Source: Tissierellaceae bacterium (GTDB lineage Bacteria; Bacillota; Clostridia; Tissierellales; Tissierellaceae). From it: DNA of 37,566 nt. The first letter of the stretch is position 1; every line of letters begins with the position of its first letter. Both the position numbers and the translations under genes were made by a program. This document shows, one piece after another, positions 8,022-16,430 of the stretch. Below the pieces are notes generated by a model. It was not told the DNA's origin, ran no database searches, and worked only from the letters and a program-made list of their open reading frames with translations. The stretch lies in contig JAHDQA010000120.1 of NCBI GenBank assembly GCA_018434075.1, positions 1-37,566 of the forward strand, given 5' to 3'.

Positions 8022-9060
8022 ATTTACAAAAAGCATTTTATTATCTTTATTTATTGTATTTTCAATCTTCACAATTTCTGGTTGTTCTGATGATAGACCT
8101 ACAATAAACATATACAACTGGGGTGACTATATAGATCCAGAGGTATTGGACATTTTTGAGGAAGAATACAATGTTAAAGTAGTATATGATACTTTTGCAA
8201 CCAATGAAGATTTATATGTAAAAATCAAACAAGGCGGAAGTAGCTATGATGTTATTTTCCCATCAGACTATATGATTGAAAGAATGATTAAAGAGAATCT
8301 CATTCAAAAAATAGACATTAACAAAATACAAAATATAGAGAATGTAGACGAAAGATTTATGAATTTAGATTATGATCCAGATAACCAATATTCAGTTCCT
8401 TACATGTGGGGCACTGTTGGGATAATATATAACAAGAATTTAGTTAATAGACCGTTGACTAAGTGGGCAGATTTATGGGATGAAGAATTTAAGGGTGAGA
8501 TAATCATGCTCAATAGCCAAAGAGATACTTTAGCTGTAGCCTTGAAAAAACTCCATTATTCTATGAATACGAGAAACATTGACGAACTAGAAGAAGCCAA
8601 AAATGAGTTAATTAAGCAAAGACCATTGGTATATGCATACCAAGGAGATGAAATAAAAGATTCAATTATTAGTGAGGAAGCTGCTATAGGAGTTGTATGG
8701 TCCGGTGACGCTGTAGCTATGATGAGAGAAAATCCAAATTTAGTATATGTGCTTCCTGAAGAAGGAACAAATTTGTGGTTTGATGCTATGGTTATACCAA
8801 AAGATGCTAAAAATGTAGAATTAGCACATGAGTTTATCAATTTTATGCTAAGACCAGATATAGCTGCAAAAAATGCAGAATATATTGGCTATTCTTCACC
8901 ATTGCCAAAGGCTATTGAGTTGCTGAGCGATGAATTAAAGAACAACAAAGTTGCATATCCTGACTTTAGTGAACTAGAGAATACAGAAATTTTTAAGGAT
9001 CCATCTGACATGCTGCAAGAGTATGATAGAATCTGGACAGAGATTTTTAGCTCCATGTAA
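8011..9060 (+). CDS. potD: Spermidine/putrescine-binding lipoprotein PotD
   Basis: The substrate-binding subunit of the polyamine importer, 349 residues. The signal peptide ends in a lipobox, ISGC, with the lipidated cysteine at residue 25, so the protein is anchored to the outer face of the membrane. INIYNWGDYIDPEVL is the typical PotD/PotF mature N-terminus. Later, VPYMWGTVGIIYNK and WDEEFKGEI are family blocks. The start is TTG at 8011 with a GAGGAGG site, overlapping the potC stop. It is the last gene of the operon. Confidence 0.93.
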   Translation: MKTKFTKSILLSLFIVFSIFTISGCSDDRPTINIYNWGDYIDPEVLDIFEEEYNVKVVYDTFATNEDLYVKIKQGGSSYDVIFPSDYMIERMIKENLIQKIDINKIQNIENVDERFMNLDYDPDNQYSVPYMWGTVGIIYNKNLVNRPLTKWADLWDEEFKGEIIMLNSQRDTLAVALKKLHYSMNTRNIDELEEAKNELIKQRPLVYAYQGDEIKDSIISEEAAIGVVWSGDAVAMMRENPNLVYVLPEEGTNLWFDAMVIPKDAKNVELAHEFINFMLRPDIAAKNAEYIGYSSPLPKAIELLSDELKNNKVAYPDFSELENTEIFKDPSDMLQEYDRIWTEIFSSM

Positions 9061-9073
9061 ATCTAATATTTTT

Positions 9074-9130
9074 ATACTTCCTAAATTAAAAAGGTCTGTA
9101 TGATATGACCAATATTTAGGAAGTATTTTT
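9074..9130 (+). terminator. Long-stem terminator after potD
   Basis: A 13-bp perfect inverted repeat (left arm 9074-9086, right arm 9114-9126) encloses a second small helix, GGTC/GACC (9093-9096 with 9107-9110). The outer stem is followed by a T-run (9126-9130). The position after the last pot gene supports a terminator. The extra inner helix is unusual. Confidence 0.7.
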
Positions 9131-9168
9131 ATGGGTATAAATTAATAAAATTAAGCAGAGGTGAGATT

Positions 9169-10797
9169 ATGGAAATAAAATTTTTTGGAGCTACAAAATT
9201 TGTAACTGGTTCAAATATCCTCATATCTACAAAAAAGTATAATTTATTACTGGACTGTGGCATGTTTCAAGGAGAAAAAGAAATCGAGGATTTTAATTTC
9301 GCCCAATTTCCATATGATCCTCAAAAAATAGATTATCTAATTTTAACACATGCTCATATAGACCATAGCGGCAGGATTCCAAAACTTGTAAACGAAGGGT
9401 TCAAAGGCAAGATAATATCTACAAAACCAACAATGCAGTTATGTGAAATCATGCTTAAAGATAGTGCGCATATTCAAGAATCTGACGCCGTTTGGGAAAA
9501 CAATAGAAGAAAAAGGGCCGGGGAAGAATTAAAGAAACCACTGTATACAATACAAGAAGCGCAGCATTCTATCTCCTATTTTAAAACTTATGATTATGAT
9601 CAAGAGATAAAGTTAAATGATGATATAAAATTGATCTTTAGGGATGCAGGACATATCTTGGGTTCTGCAATTCTTGAACTATGGATAAATGAAGATGGCA
9701 ACAACATAAAGATAGTATATTCAGGAGATTTAGGCATGCCTGGGAGACCAATAATAAGAAATCCGGAGTATATTGCTGATGCTGATTATTTAATAATTGA
9801 GTCAACTTATGGAAACAGAATACATGAGAACTATTCTGACAGTATGGACAAATTGATCGATATAATTGAAAGAACTGCATTAAGAGGAGGAACTGTTCTC
9901 ATACCTTCTTTTGCTGTAGGCAGAACTCAAGAACTTATCTATGAATTGAACAAGTACTATGAATACACAAATACTGAAGAATACAAAAAAATACCAATAT
10001 ATATAGACAGCCCAATGGCAATTGAGGCAACGAGAATATTTCAGGAAAATGCTATATACTTTGATGAAGATGCTAAGAAATTGATTTTATCAGGGGACAA
10101 CCCTTTTGCGTTTGATAACTTAAGATATGTACAGAGCCAGGAAGAGTCGATGAATTTAAATAAAGCTCAGTATCCTAAGGTCATTATTTCAGCCAGTGGA
10201 ATGGCAAACGCAGGGAGAATTAGACATCATCTAAAACATAATCTTTGGAATCCTCAAAATAGCTTAGTGTTTGTTGGTTATCAAGCAGAAGGTACATTAG
10301 GTAGATTGATACTAGATGGAGCTAAAAAGGTTAAATTATTAGGAGAAGAAATAGCAGTAGAATTAGAAGTTTATAATGTGCAAGGATTTTCAGCTCATGC
10401 TGATATTGTACATCTAAAGGAATGGTTATCCCATTTTGAGAAAAAACCTAAAAAAGCTTTTGTGGTTCATGGAGAAGTTGATGCTGCAAATAGTTTATCA
10501 AGAGAGCTTCTATACGATTTTGGGATTGAATCAATTATACCAAATTTTGGAGATGGCTTTATAATAAAAGACGGCTTTACATCTCAAATTAGTGACTTGG
10601 ATATAAATATACTGAATGAAAGATTTGATATTTTGAACGAAATTGAATTGTTGGAAGATGAAATTAAGAACTTAAAACTTCTGATAGAAGAAAATAAAAA
10701 TGATAAAATATTAAGAAAGAGTTATGATATACTTAAGAATAAAGTGACAGAAGCAAAGAGTGTTTTATTAGAAATCAATTTATTATTGGGAAAATAA
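9169..10797 (+). CDS. Beta-CASP metallo-beta-lactamase RNA hydrolase (CPSF73-like)
   Basis: A 542-residue metallo-beta-lactamase-fold protein with an inserted beta-CASP domain, expected to be a zinc-dependent ribonuclease. Zinc motif 2 is HAHIDHSG at 61-68. Later motifs are DAGHILGSA, YSGDLGMPGRP and STYGNR. The beta-CASP markers are PSFAVGRTQEL, YIDSPMAIEAT, ISASGMANAGRIRHHL, GFSAHAD and FVVHGE. The C-terminal ~60 residues are rich in Glu/Lys/Leu and look helical or coiled. It is distinct from RNase J, being closer to the bacterial YSH1/CPSF73-type group. ATG follows AGAGGTGAG. The RNA substrate is unknown. It is 9 bp upstream of the lipoate ligase gene. Confidence 0.85.
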   Translation: MEIKFFGATKFVTGSNILISTKKYNLLLDCGMFQGEKEIEDFNFAQFPYDPQKIDYLILTHAHIDHSGRIPKLVNEGFKGKIISTKPTMQLCEIMLKDSAHIQESDAVWENNRRKRAGEELKKPLYTIQEAQHSISYFKTYDYDQEIKLNDDIKLIFRDAGHILGSAILELWINEDGNNIKIVYSGDLGMPGRPIIRNPEYIADADYLIIESTYGNRIHENYSDSMDKLIDIIERTALRGGTVLIPSFAVGRTQELIYELNKYYEYTNTEEYKKIPIYIDSPMAIEATRIFQENAIYFDEDAKKLILSGDNPFAFDNLRYVQSQEESMNLNKAQYPKVIISASGMANAGRIRHHLKHNLWNPQNSLVFVGYQAEGTLGRLILDGAKKVKLLGEEIAVELEVYNVQGFSAHADIVHLKEWLSHFEKKPKKAFVVHGEVDAANSLSRELLYDFGIESIIPNFGDGFIIKDGFTSQISDLDINILNERFDILNEIELLEDEIKNLKLLIEENKNDKILRKSYDILKNKVTEAKSVLLEINLLLGK

Positions 10798-10806
10798 GGA
10801 GGAAAT

Positions 10807-11799
10807 ATGAAATTTGTAACAAATCTATCAAACAATCCATATTATAATTTAGCTTTTGAGGAGTATTTATTTAAAAATTTACCAGATGAAGAGGAATATG
10901 TTTTTTTATGGATAAATAGCCCAGCGATTATTGTTGGAAAGAATCAAAACACAATCGAAGAAATAAATCAACAGTTTGTTCATGATAAAGATATCAAGGT
11001 AGTAAGAAGAGTTACAGGAGGTGGGGCTGTATATCATGATTTTGGAAATTTGAATTTTTCTATAATAAAAAATATAGAAGGTAAAGAGAAAATAGATTTT
11101 TCTGTAATAAATATACCCATTTTAAAAGCCTTAGAGAAATTTGGCATAGACGCACAACTATCAGGAAGGAATGATCTCACAGTAGAGGGAAAGAAGATAT
11201 CAGGAATTGCCCAATCATTGCACAAGAGAAAAGTATTAAACCACGGAACGATATTATATGACACTGATTTAAGTGTGTTATCCCAAGCTTTAAATGTTAA
11301 ACAAGATAAAATAGAATCTAAAGGAGTAAAATCTGTTAAATCAAGGGTAACAAACATTAAACCATATATGAAAAAAAATATTGATATTATGGAATTTAAA
11401 GAAATATTGCTCAAATATATATTTGACTATCTAAATGAGCCTTTTGAAGAATACAAATTATCAGATGAACATCTTGAGAATATTGATAGATTATGTAAAA
11501 ATAAATACAATACTTGGGAATGGAATTATGGGCAGTCGCCTGATTTTAATTGGAAGAATTATAAAAGATATCCATCAGGTTCAATAGACATTAGACTAGA
11601 AATAAAATCTGGAATAATTACAAACGTGAAAATATATGGCGATTTTTTTGCAACAAAAGATGTCTCGGAATTAGAAGAATTATTAAAGAACAATCAATAC
11701 GAAAAAAGCAAAATTGCAAAAACAATATCAGAAATTGAAATTTCGGATTATCTTGGGAATATAAGTACAGATGATTTTTTAGAATTATTATTTAATTAA
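10807..11799 (+). CDS. lplA: Lipoate-protein ligase A
   Basis: Attaches lipoate, through lipoyl-AMP, to lysines of lipoyl domains such as glycine cleavage H protein or 2-oxo acid dehydrogenase E2. The length of 330 residues matches two-domain LplA. RRVTGGGAVYHDFGNLNFSII (from residue 67) is the nucleotide/lipoate-binding signature. GRNDLTVEGKKISGIAQ (~120-136) contains the conserved catalytic-lysine region. The C-terminal accessory domain (~245-330) is present. An AGGAGG site precedes ATG 10807. No lipoyl-domain gene lies in the window, so the recipient protein is not visible. Confidence 0.92.
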   Translation: MKFVTNLSNNPYYNLAFEEYLFKNLPDEEEYVFLWINSPAIIVGKNQNTIEEINQQFVHDKDIKVVRRVTGGGAVYHDFGNLNFSIIKNIEGKEKIDFSVINIPILKALEKFGIDAQLSGRNDLTVEGKKISGIAQSLHKRKVLNHGTILYDTDLSVLSQALNVKQDKIESKGVKSVKSRVTNIKPYMKKNIDIMEFKEILLKYIFDYLNEPFEEYKLSDEHLENIDRLCKNKYNTWEWNYGQSPDFNWKNYKRYPSGSIDIRLEIKSGIITNVKIYGDFFATKDVSELEELLKNNQYEKSKIAKTISEIEISDYLGNISTDDFLELLFN

Positions 11800-11809
11800 G
11801 AGGACCTAT

Positions 11810-12814
11810 ATGAGAAAAAAAATAATAGCTTTAATTATTGTCGCGATTATTATATTAATTGGTTTAGTAGTTTTGCCTAGATATTTGTCTCATACAATTA
11901 ATAAGGAAGAAGTAGTAATTGAAGTTGAGCAAGGAGACAATTTAAAAGATATAGCTAATAAATTGTATGAAGTAGGTGCAATTAGGAGTAAAACTTATTT
12001 CTACTATAAAGGAAAATCAATTGGAACAAATATAAAAACCGGAGAGTACAAAATCACTCAAAATATGGAATTTGAGGACATTTATAAAGTGTTAACTGTG
12101 GGAAATGGAAGTAACACTATTAAAGTAACTTTCCCAGAGGGTTTTACCTTATATCAATTTGCTACAAAGTTAGAAGATAATGGGTTAGTGGATAAAGATG
12201 AATTTATAACCGCAACTGAAAACTATTTTGACGAGAATATATCAAAAGAAGTGGATAATAAAGATATGTATTTTAGCTTAGAAGGCTATCTTTTCCCAGA
12301 CACTTATTTTTTTAGTAAAAATCAGAATGCAAAGGACATTGTAGCATTGCTGGTAGGAACTTTAAATGACAAGTGGACACAAGAAATGGAAGATCAAAGA
12401 ATCAAAATTGATAAAACTAAACATGAGATATTGACAATAGCTTCATTGATCGAGAGAGAAGCATATAATGACGAAGAAAGGGCAAAGATAAGTGGTGTCA
12501 TATACAATAGGATTAAGATAGGAATGCCTCTTCAAATCGATGCATCTGTTATATATGGAAAAGGTAAGGGCAAAGAACACACAAGCGTACTAACTAAAAA
12601 TGATTTATTGGAGCCAAATCCATATAATACCTATTTGAATAAGGGACTTCCTCCAGGGCCAATTGCTTCACCTGGATTAAAATCAATTAAGGCGGCGCTT
12701 TATCCTGAAGAACATGAATACTATTACTATGTAATGGGTGAAAATGGTCATGTATTCGCAAAAACGTACGAAGAGCATATGAAAAATGTAGAAAAGTATA
12801 GGAATATGAAATAA
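11810..12814 (+). CDS. mltG: Endolytic murein transglycosylase MltG (YceG-like)
   Basis: Cleaves nascent glycan strands at the membrane and is thought to set strand length. It is 334 residues. A single N-terminal membrane anchor (about 5-23) is followed by a LysM-like region (VEQGDNLKDIANKLYEVGAI). The YceG catalytic domain carries ASLIEREAYNDEERAKISGV with the active-site glutamate region at E215/E217. It also has NRIKIGMPLQIDASVIYG and NTYLNKGLPPGPIASPG. ATG follows GAGGACC after a 10-bp gap from lplA. A terminator closes the unit. Confidence 0.93.
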   Translation: MRKKIIALIIVAIIILIGLVVLPRYLSHTINKEEVVIEVEQGDNLKDIANKLYEVGAIRSKTYFYYKGKSIGTNIKTGEYKITQNMEFEDIYKVLTVGNGSNTIKVTFPEGFTLYQFATKLEDNGLVDKDEFITATENYFDENISKEVDNKDMYFSLEGYLFPDTYFFSKNQNAKDIVALLVGTLNDKWTQEMEDQRIKIDKTKHEILTIASLIEREAYNDEERAKISGVIYNRIKIGMPLQIDASVIYGKGKGKEHTSVLTKNDLLEPNPYNTYLNKGLPPGPIASPGLKSIKAALYPEEHEYYYYVMGENGHVFAKTYEEHMKNVEKYRNMK

Positions 12815-12819
12815 ATAAT

Positions 12820-12865
12820 AACCCACTGTCATAAACCATAATTGGTAAATGAGAGTGGGTTTTTT
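12820..12865 (+). terminator. Bidirectional terminator between mltG and tRNA-Leu
   Basis: AACCCACT-g-TCAT (12820-12832) pairs with ATGA-g-AGTGGGTT (12849-12861) and is followed by six T residues on the plus strand. On the minus strand the same stem is followed by ATTATTTATTT. It can therefore end both mltG and the minus-strand tRNA-Leu transcript. Confidence 0.85.
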
Positions 12866-12888
12866 GGTGCCGAAGGCGGGAGTCGAAC
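12858..12888 (-). repeat. Direct repeat copy 1: duplicated 3' end of tRNA-Leu
   Basis: These 31 bases are identical to 12924-12954. They comprise the tRNA 3' end from the T-loop through the acceptor stem and CCA, plus the adjoining A6/T6 tract. No tRNA body is attached, so it cannot give a functional tRNA. The region between the copies (12889-12923) has no recognisable gene. It resembles an attachment-site scar or a partial tandem duplication. Confidence 0.8.
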
Positions 12889-12923
12889 TGTAATTGATGA
12901 TGTGATTGAAGAAAATCCTTCTC

Positions 12924-12954
12924 GGTTTTTTGGTGCCGAAGGCGGGAGTCGAAC
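12924..12954 (-). repeat. Direct repeat copy 2: 3' end of the intact tRNA-Leu and flank
   Basis: The partner copy of the 31-bp repeat, here forming the real 3' end of the tRNA-Leu gene plus seven flanking bases. Identity ends inside the T-arm at 12954. Confidence 0.8.
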
Positions 12955-13017
12955 CCGCACGGTGTTGCCACCGCTGGATTTTGAGTCCAGTACGTCTGCC
13001 AATTCCATCACTTCGGC
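12931..13017 (-). tRNA. tRNA-Leu(CAA)
   Basis: An 87-base gene including an encoded CCA. The acceptor stem is GCCGAAG/CTTCGGC. The anticodon arm is CTGGA-CTCAAAA-TCCAG, which places CAA as the anticodon, reading UUG. A long variable arm (GGTGGCAACACC) marks it as class II leucine. The T-loop GTTCGACTC is normal. Confidence 0.95.
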
Positions 13018-13035
13018 ATGATTAACACAAAAATA

Positions 13036-13064
13036 ATGATAACACATAATAATTCAAAAATCAA
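13036..13064 (-). promoter_or_regulatory. Predicted promoter of tRNA-Leu(CAA)
   Basis: On the minus strand, TTGATT (13059-13064), a 17-bp spacer and TATCAT (13036-13041) preceded by TG-T form an extended -10 promoter. It ends 19 bases before the tRNA 5' end. Confidence 0.6.
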
Positions 13065-13090
13065 CTAATATTTTTACCTGATATAATCAA

Positions 13091-13131
13091 TTGATATATT
13101 ATTTACCTAATTATATAAATAATGATATACT
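13091..13131 (+). promoter_or_regulatory. Overlapping candidate promoters of polA
   Basis: TTGATA (13091-13096) with 17 bp to TATAAA (13114-13119) is one candidate. A second extended -10, TG-A-TATACT (13126-13131), has a weak -35 TTACCT at 13103-13108, also with 17-bp spacing. Either places the start point just ahead of the strong AGAGGAGGG site of polA. Confidence 0.5.
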
Positions 13132-13159
13132 ATAGTTATTTGAAAGAGGAGGGATATAA

Positions 13160-15820
13160 ATGCCAGAGAAAACATTAATGGTGATTGATGGTAGCTCATT
13201 AGTACATAGAGCATTCTATGCATTGCCTCTATTAAGTAACAAGAGTGGAGTTTATACTAATGGAGTTTATGGATTTTTAACAATGCTTTATAAAGTATTA
13301 GATAAATATAAACCTGATTATATTTGTGTTGCTTTTGATAGAAAAGGAAAGACATTCAGACATGAAGAATATGAAAACTACAAAGGAACAAGGGATAAGA
13401 CTCCGAGCGAGTTATCAATGCAATTTCCAATATTGAAAGAAATATTGGGAAATATGGGAATTAAAACAATAGATTTAGATTTATATGAAGCAGATGATAT
13501 TGCAGGGACTTTAGCTAAACAAGCAGAAGAGAGAGGAATGAATGTATATTTAGTTACTGGTGATAAAGATTATTTTCAACTTGCTTCAGATAAAATAAAG
13601 ATAATTATGACTAAAAAGGGAATTACAGACATTGAAGAATACGACAGAAATAAAATAAAAGAAGAGTATGGTATTGAACCAAAACAATTTATTGAAGTCA
13701 AAGCTTTAATGGGAGATAAGTCGGACAATATACCTGGAATTGATGGAATAGGGGAGAAAACTGCTTTAAAATTGATACAGCAATATGATAACATTGAAAA
13801 CTTATTTAGCAATGCTCATGAACTTAAAGGCAAGCTTAAAGAAAGGATACTAGAGGGAGAAAATATTGCAATTCTCAGTAGAAAGCTGTCTGAGATAATC
13901 ACTCAAGTACCACTTGACTTTGAGATAGAGGATTTAACATTTGGGGATCAAGATACCAAAGCTCTAAAAAAGTTATTTGAAGACCTTGAGTTCAAGAGTT
14001 TATTAGCTAAAATAGACGATGATTTCAAAGAAATTGAACCTATAAAGAAATTTCAAATAAACGAAATTAAAACAGATTATGATCTTAAAAACTTAATGGA
14101 CAATATCAATAAAGCTAAGGAATTTGCATTTAAATTTGTTGTTGATGATTATATAAATGAGAATGCTATTGGGCTAGGAATAAAACCTAAAGGAGATAAT
14201 GCTGTTTATATTGACTTAAGAGATACAGAATTAGAAACAATAAGAATCTTAGAAAGCGCATTTAAAAATAAGGACATAATCAAAAACAGTTGGGATTGCA
14301 AATCTGATATTGTAAGCATGTTTAAAATAGACTGGGATATTTTGGGCTTAGAATTTGATGCATCAATAGCTCAATATCTTATAAATCCAGATCAGAGCGA
14401 TTATGCTATTAATAAGATTGCTGAAGAATATCTGGATATTAATGGGAATAACCTCCAAGACTTATTGGGCAAAGGTAAATCAAAAAAAGACTTTAAAAGC
14501 ATAGAGAAACAGCAAATAATGGAATACATTGCTTTTGTATTAAATACAATTGAGTTATCAAAGCCTAAAATGATAGAGATAATTGAGCAAAGACAAATGG
14601 AAGAGTTATTTTTAAATGTTGAAATGCCTTTAGTAGAAGTCCTTGCTAGCATGGAATACTGCGGAATTTTAGTGAATGAAAAAGAACTTGATGCTATTGG
14701 GAAAAGTTTTGATAGTGAAATAGATAAATTAATTAATGACATATACGAATTAGCAGGAGAAGAATTCAACATAAATTCGCCAAAACAATTGGGATATATA
14801 TTATTCGAGAAATTGAAACTGCCAACAATTAAAAAAACAAAGACAGGATATTCTACAGATGTAGAAGTTCTTGAAGAACTGAAAGACGTTCATCCAATAG
14901 CACAAAAGCTGATAAGATATCGACAAATAATAAAGATCAAATCGACTTATATCGAAGGCTTGAAGCCAATGATAAATAAAAACACTGAAAGAATTCATTC
15001 TAAGTTCAACCAAACGGTCACAAGTACTGGTAGAATTTCGAGCACTGAACCAAATTTGCAAAATATACCTATACGTTCAGAAGATGGTAAAAAAATAAGG
15101 AGAGCATTCGTCGCACAACAACCAGAATATATTTTTTTAGATGGTGACTATTCACAAATAGAACTTAGAATACTAGCACATTTGTCTGATGATGAAAAAA
15201 TGATAGAAGCATTTATAAATGATCAGGATATACATTTAAAAACTGCTAGTGAAGTTTTCGGAGTAGACATAAAAGATGTAACTCCTGAGTTAAGAGCAAA
15301 AGCCAAAACTATAAATTTTAGCATAATATATGGGATATCTGATTATAGTTTATCTAAGGATTTAGAGATAAGCAGGAAAGAAGCTCGTAAATATATAGAT
15401 GAGTATTTTGAAAACTATAGCGGTGTAAAACAATATATGGAGAATTCGGTGAGAAAAGCAAAAGAACTTGGATATGTAGAAACAATTTTAAATAGAAGAA
15501 GATACATTCCTGAGTTAAACTCGAATAACTACAACATAAGATCTTTTGGGGAACGGGTTGCCATGAATATGCCTATTCAAGGGAGTGCAGCAGATATAAT
15601 TAAGATGGCAATGGTTGAAATTTATAAAGACTTAAAGCAAAATAATTTAAAATCACATATAGTTTTGACAATACATGACGAATTGATTCTCGAAACATAT
15701 ATTAATGAGCTAGAATATGTAAAGAAAATGATGAAAGAAAAGATGGAAAATGTAGTTAAGTTAAAAGTACCTTTAAAAGTTGAAATAGCACAAGGAGTAA
15801 GTTGGTATGATACAAAATAG
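13160..15820 (+). CDS. polA: DNA polymerase I
   Basis: Repair and Okazaki-fragment polymerase, 886 residues. The N-terminal ~290 residues form the 5'-3' flap exonuclease (VFD-type start LMVIDGSSLVHRAFYALP, then YEADDIAGTLA, TGDKDYFQL, GDKSDNIPGIDGIGEKTA). The middle 3'-5' exonuclease-fold region (~300-460) lacks the FDTET metal-binding motif, reading EFAFKFVVDDY instead, so proofreading is probably absent as in Bacillus-type and Taq enzymes. Polymerase motif A is LDGDYSQIELR near 660-670, motif B is RAKAKTINFSIIYG, and motif C is TIHDELILE near 837. It overlaps coaE by 14 bases. Confidence 0.96.
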   Translation: MPEKTLMVIDGSSLVHRAFYALPLLSNKSGVYTNGVYGFLTMLYKVLDKYKPDYICVAFDRKGKTFRHEEYENYKGTRDKTPSELSMQFPILKEILGNMGIKTIDLDLYEADDIAGTLAKQAEERGMNVYLVTGDKDYFQLASDKIKIIMTKKGITDIEEYDRNKIKEEYGIEPKQFIEVKALMGDKSDNIPGIDGIGEKTALKLIQQYDNIENLFSNAHELKGKLKERILEGENIAILSRKLSEIITQVPLDFEIEDLTFGDQDTKALKKLFEDLEFKSLLAKIDDDFKEIEPIKKFQINEIKTDYDLKNLMDNINKAKEFAFKFVVDDYINENAIGLGIKPKGDNAVYIDLRDTELETIRILESAFKNKDIIKNSWDCKSDIVSMFKIDWDILGLEFDASIAQYLINPDQSDYAINKIAEEYLDINGNNLQDLLGKGKSKKDFKSIEKQQIMEYIAFVLNTIELSKPKMIEIIEQRQMEELFLNVEMPLVEVLASMEYCGILVNEKELDAIGKSFDSEIDKLINDIYELAGEEFNINSPKQLGYILFEKLKLPTIKKTKTGYSTDVEVLEELKDVHPIAQKLIRYRQIIKIKSTYIEGLKPMINKNTERIHSKFNQTVTSTGRISSTEPNLQNIPIRSEDGKKIRRAFVAQQPEYIFLDGDYSQIELRILAHLSDDEKMIEAFINDQDIHLKTASEVFGVDIKDVTPELRAKAKTINFSIIYGISDYSLSKDLEISRKEARKYIDEYFENYSGVKQYMENSVRKAKELGYVETILNRRRYIPELNSNNYNIRSFGERVAMNMPIQGSAADIIKMAMVEIYKDLKQNNLKSHIVLTIHDELILETYINELEYVKKMMKEKMENVVKLKVPLKVEIAQGVSWYDTK

Positions 15821-16430
15821 AGCTAAAATAATTGGAATTACCGGTGGCATAGCAACTGGCAAATCTACAGCAGTAGAGGTGATAAAATCCAGAGGTTATC
15901 TTGTCGTAGATGCAGATCAAGTTGCTAAAGATGTGGTAAAAAAGGGGCAAGAGGGATTAGAAAAAATTAAAGAGAAATTTGGATATGATATCTTATTAGG
16001 GAATGGAGAATTAGATAGAAAAAAATTAGCCGAGATCATATTTAGAAGTGAAGAAAAGAGAAAAGAGCTAAATGAGATTTTACATCCAATGATTATTGAA
16101 AATATAATACAAAATGTTAATGAACATATTTTAGATGAAGATGTAATATTTATAGATATACCGCTTTTGTTTGAAACTAGAGAGATATTAACTGATCGAG
16201 GGCTTGTACTTGATGAGATTTGGCTTGTTTATTGTGACGAAAAAAAGCAGATCGATAGATTGATGAAAAGAGATGGAATTGATTATGAATACGCTCTAAA
16301 AAAGATAAAATCTCAATTAGATTTGAATTATAAAAAGGATAATAGTGATGTGATAATTTATAACAATGGAAGCCTAGAAGAATTAGAAGAGACAATAGAT
16401 ACTTTATTAAGGAAGTTAAGATGTGATTAA
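15807..16430 (+). CDS. coaE: Dephospho-CoA kinase
   Basis: Phosphorylates dephospho-CoA in the last step of CoA synthesis. It is 207 residues. The P-loop is GGIATGKST at 13-21, followed by VDADQVAKDVV. HPMI in the middle and DIPLLFET are family motifs. The start lies inside the end of polA, a coupling commonly seen between these two genes in Firmicutes. The stop overlaps the start of the following transglycosylase gene. Confidence 0.95.
   Translation: MIQNRAKIIGITGGIATGKSTAVEVIKSRGYLVVDADQVAKDVVKKGQEGLEKIKEKFGYDILLGNGELDRKKLAEIIFRSEEKRKELNEILHPMIIENIIQNVNEHILDEDVIFIDIPLLFETREILTDRGLVLDEIWLVYCDEKKQIDRLMKRDGIDYEYALKKIKSQLDLNYKKDNSDVIIYNNGSLEELEETIDTLLRKLRCD

Noticed and set aside
12889-12923. 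Terminator hairpin between the two tRNA repeat copies
   Set aside because: Only a 4-bp GAAG/CTTC stem can form. It is too weak to call separately, although a T6 tract follows.
12687-13047. Minus-strand open frames with repeated RVRLPPSAPK-type peptides
   Set aside because: They are translations of the mltG terminator region, the tRNA-Leu gene and its duplicated 3' end. The repeated peptide only reflects the 31-bp DNA repeat.
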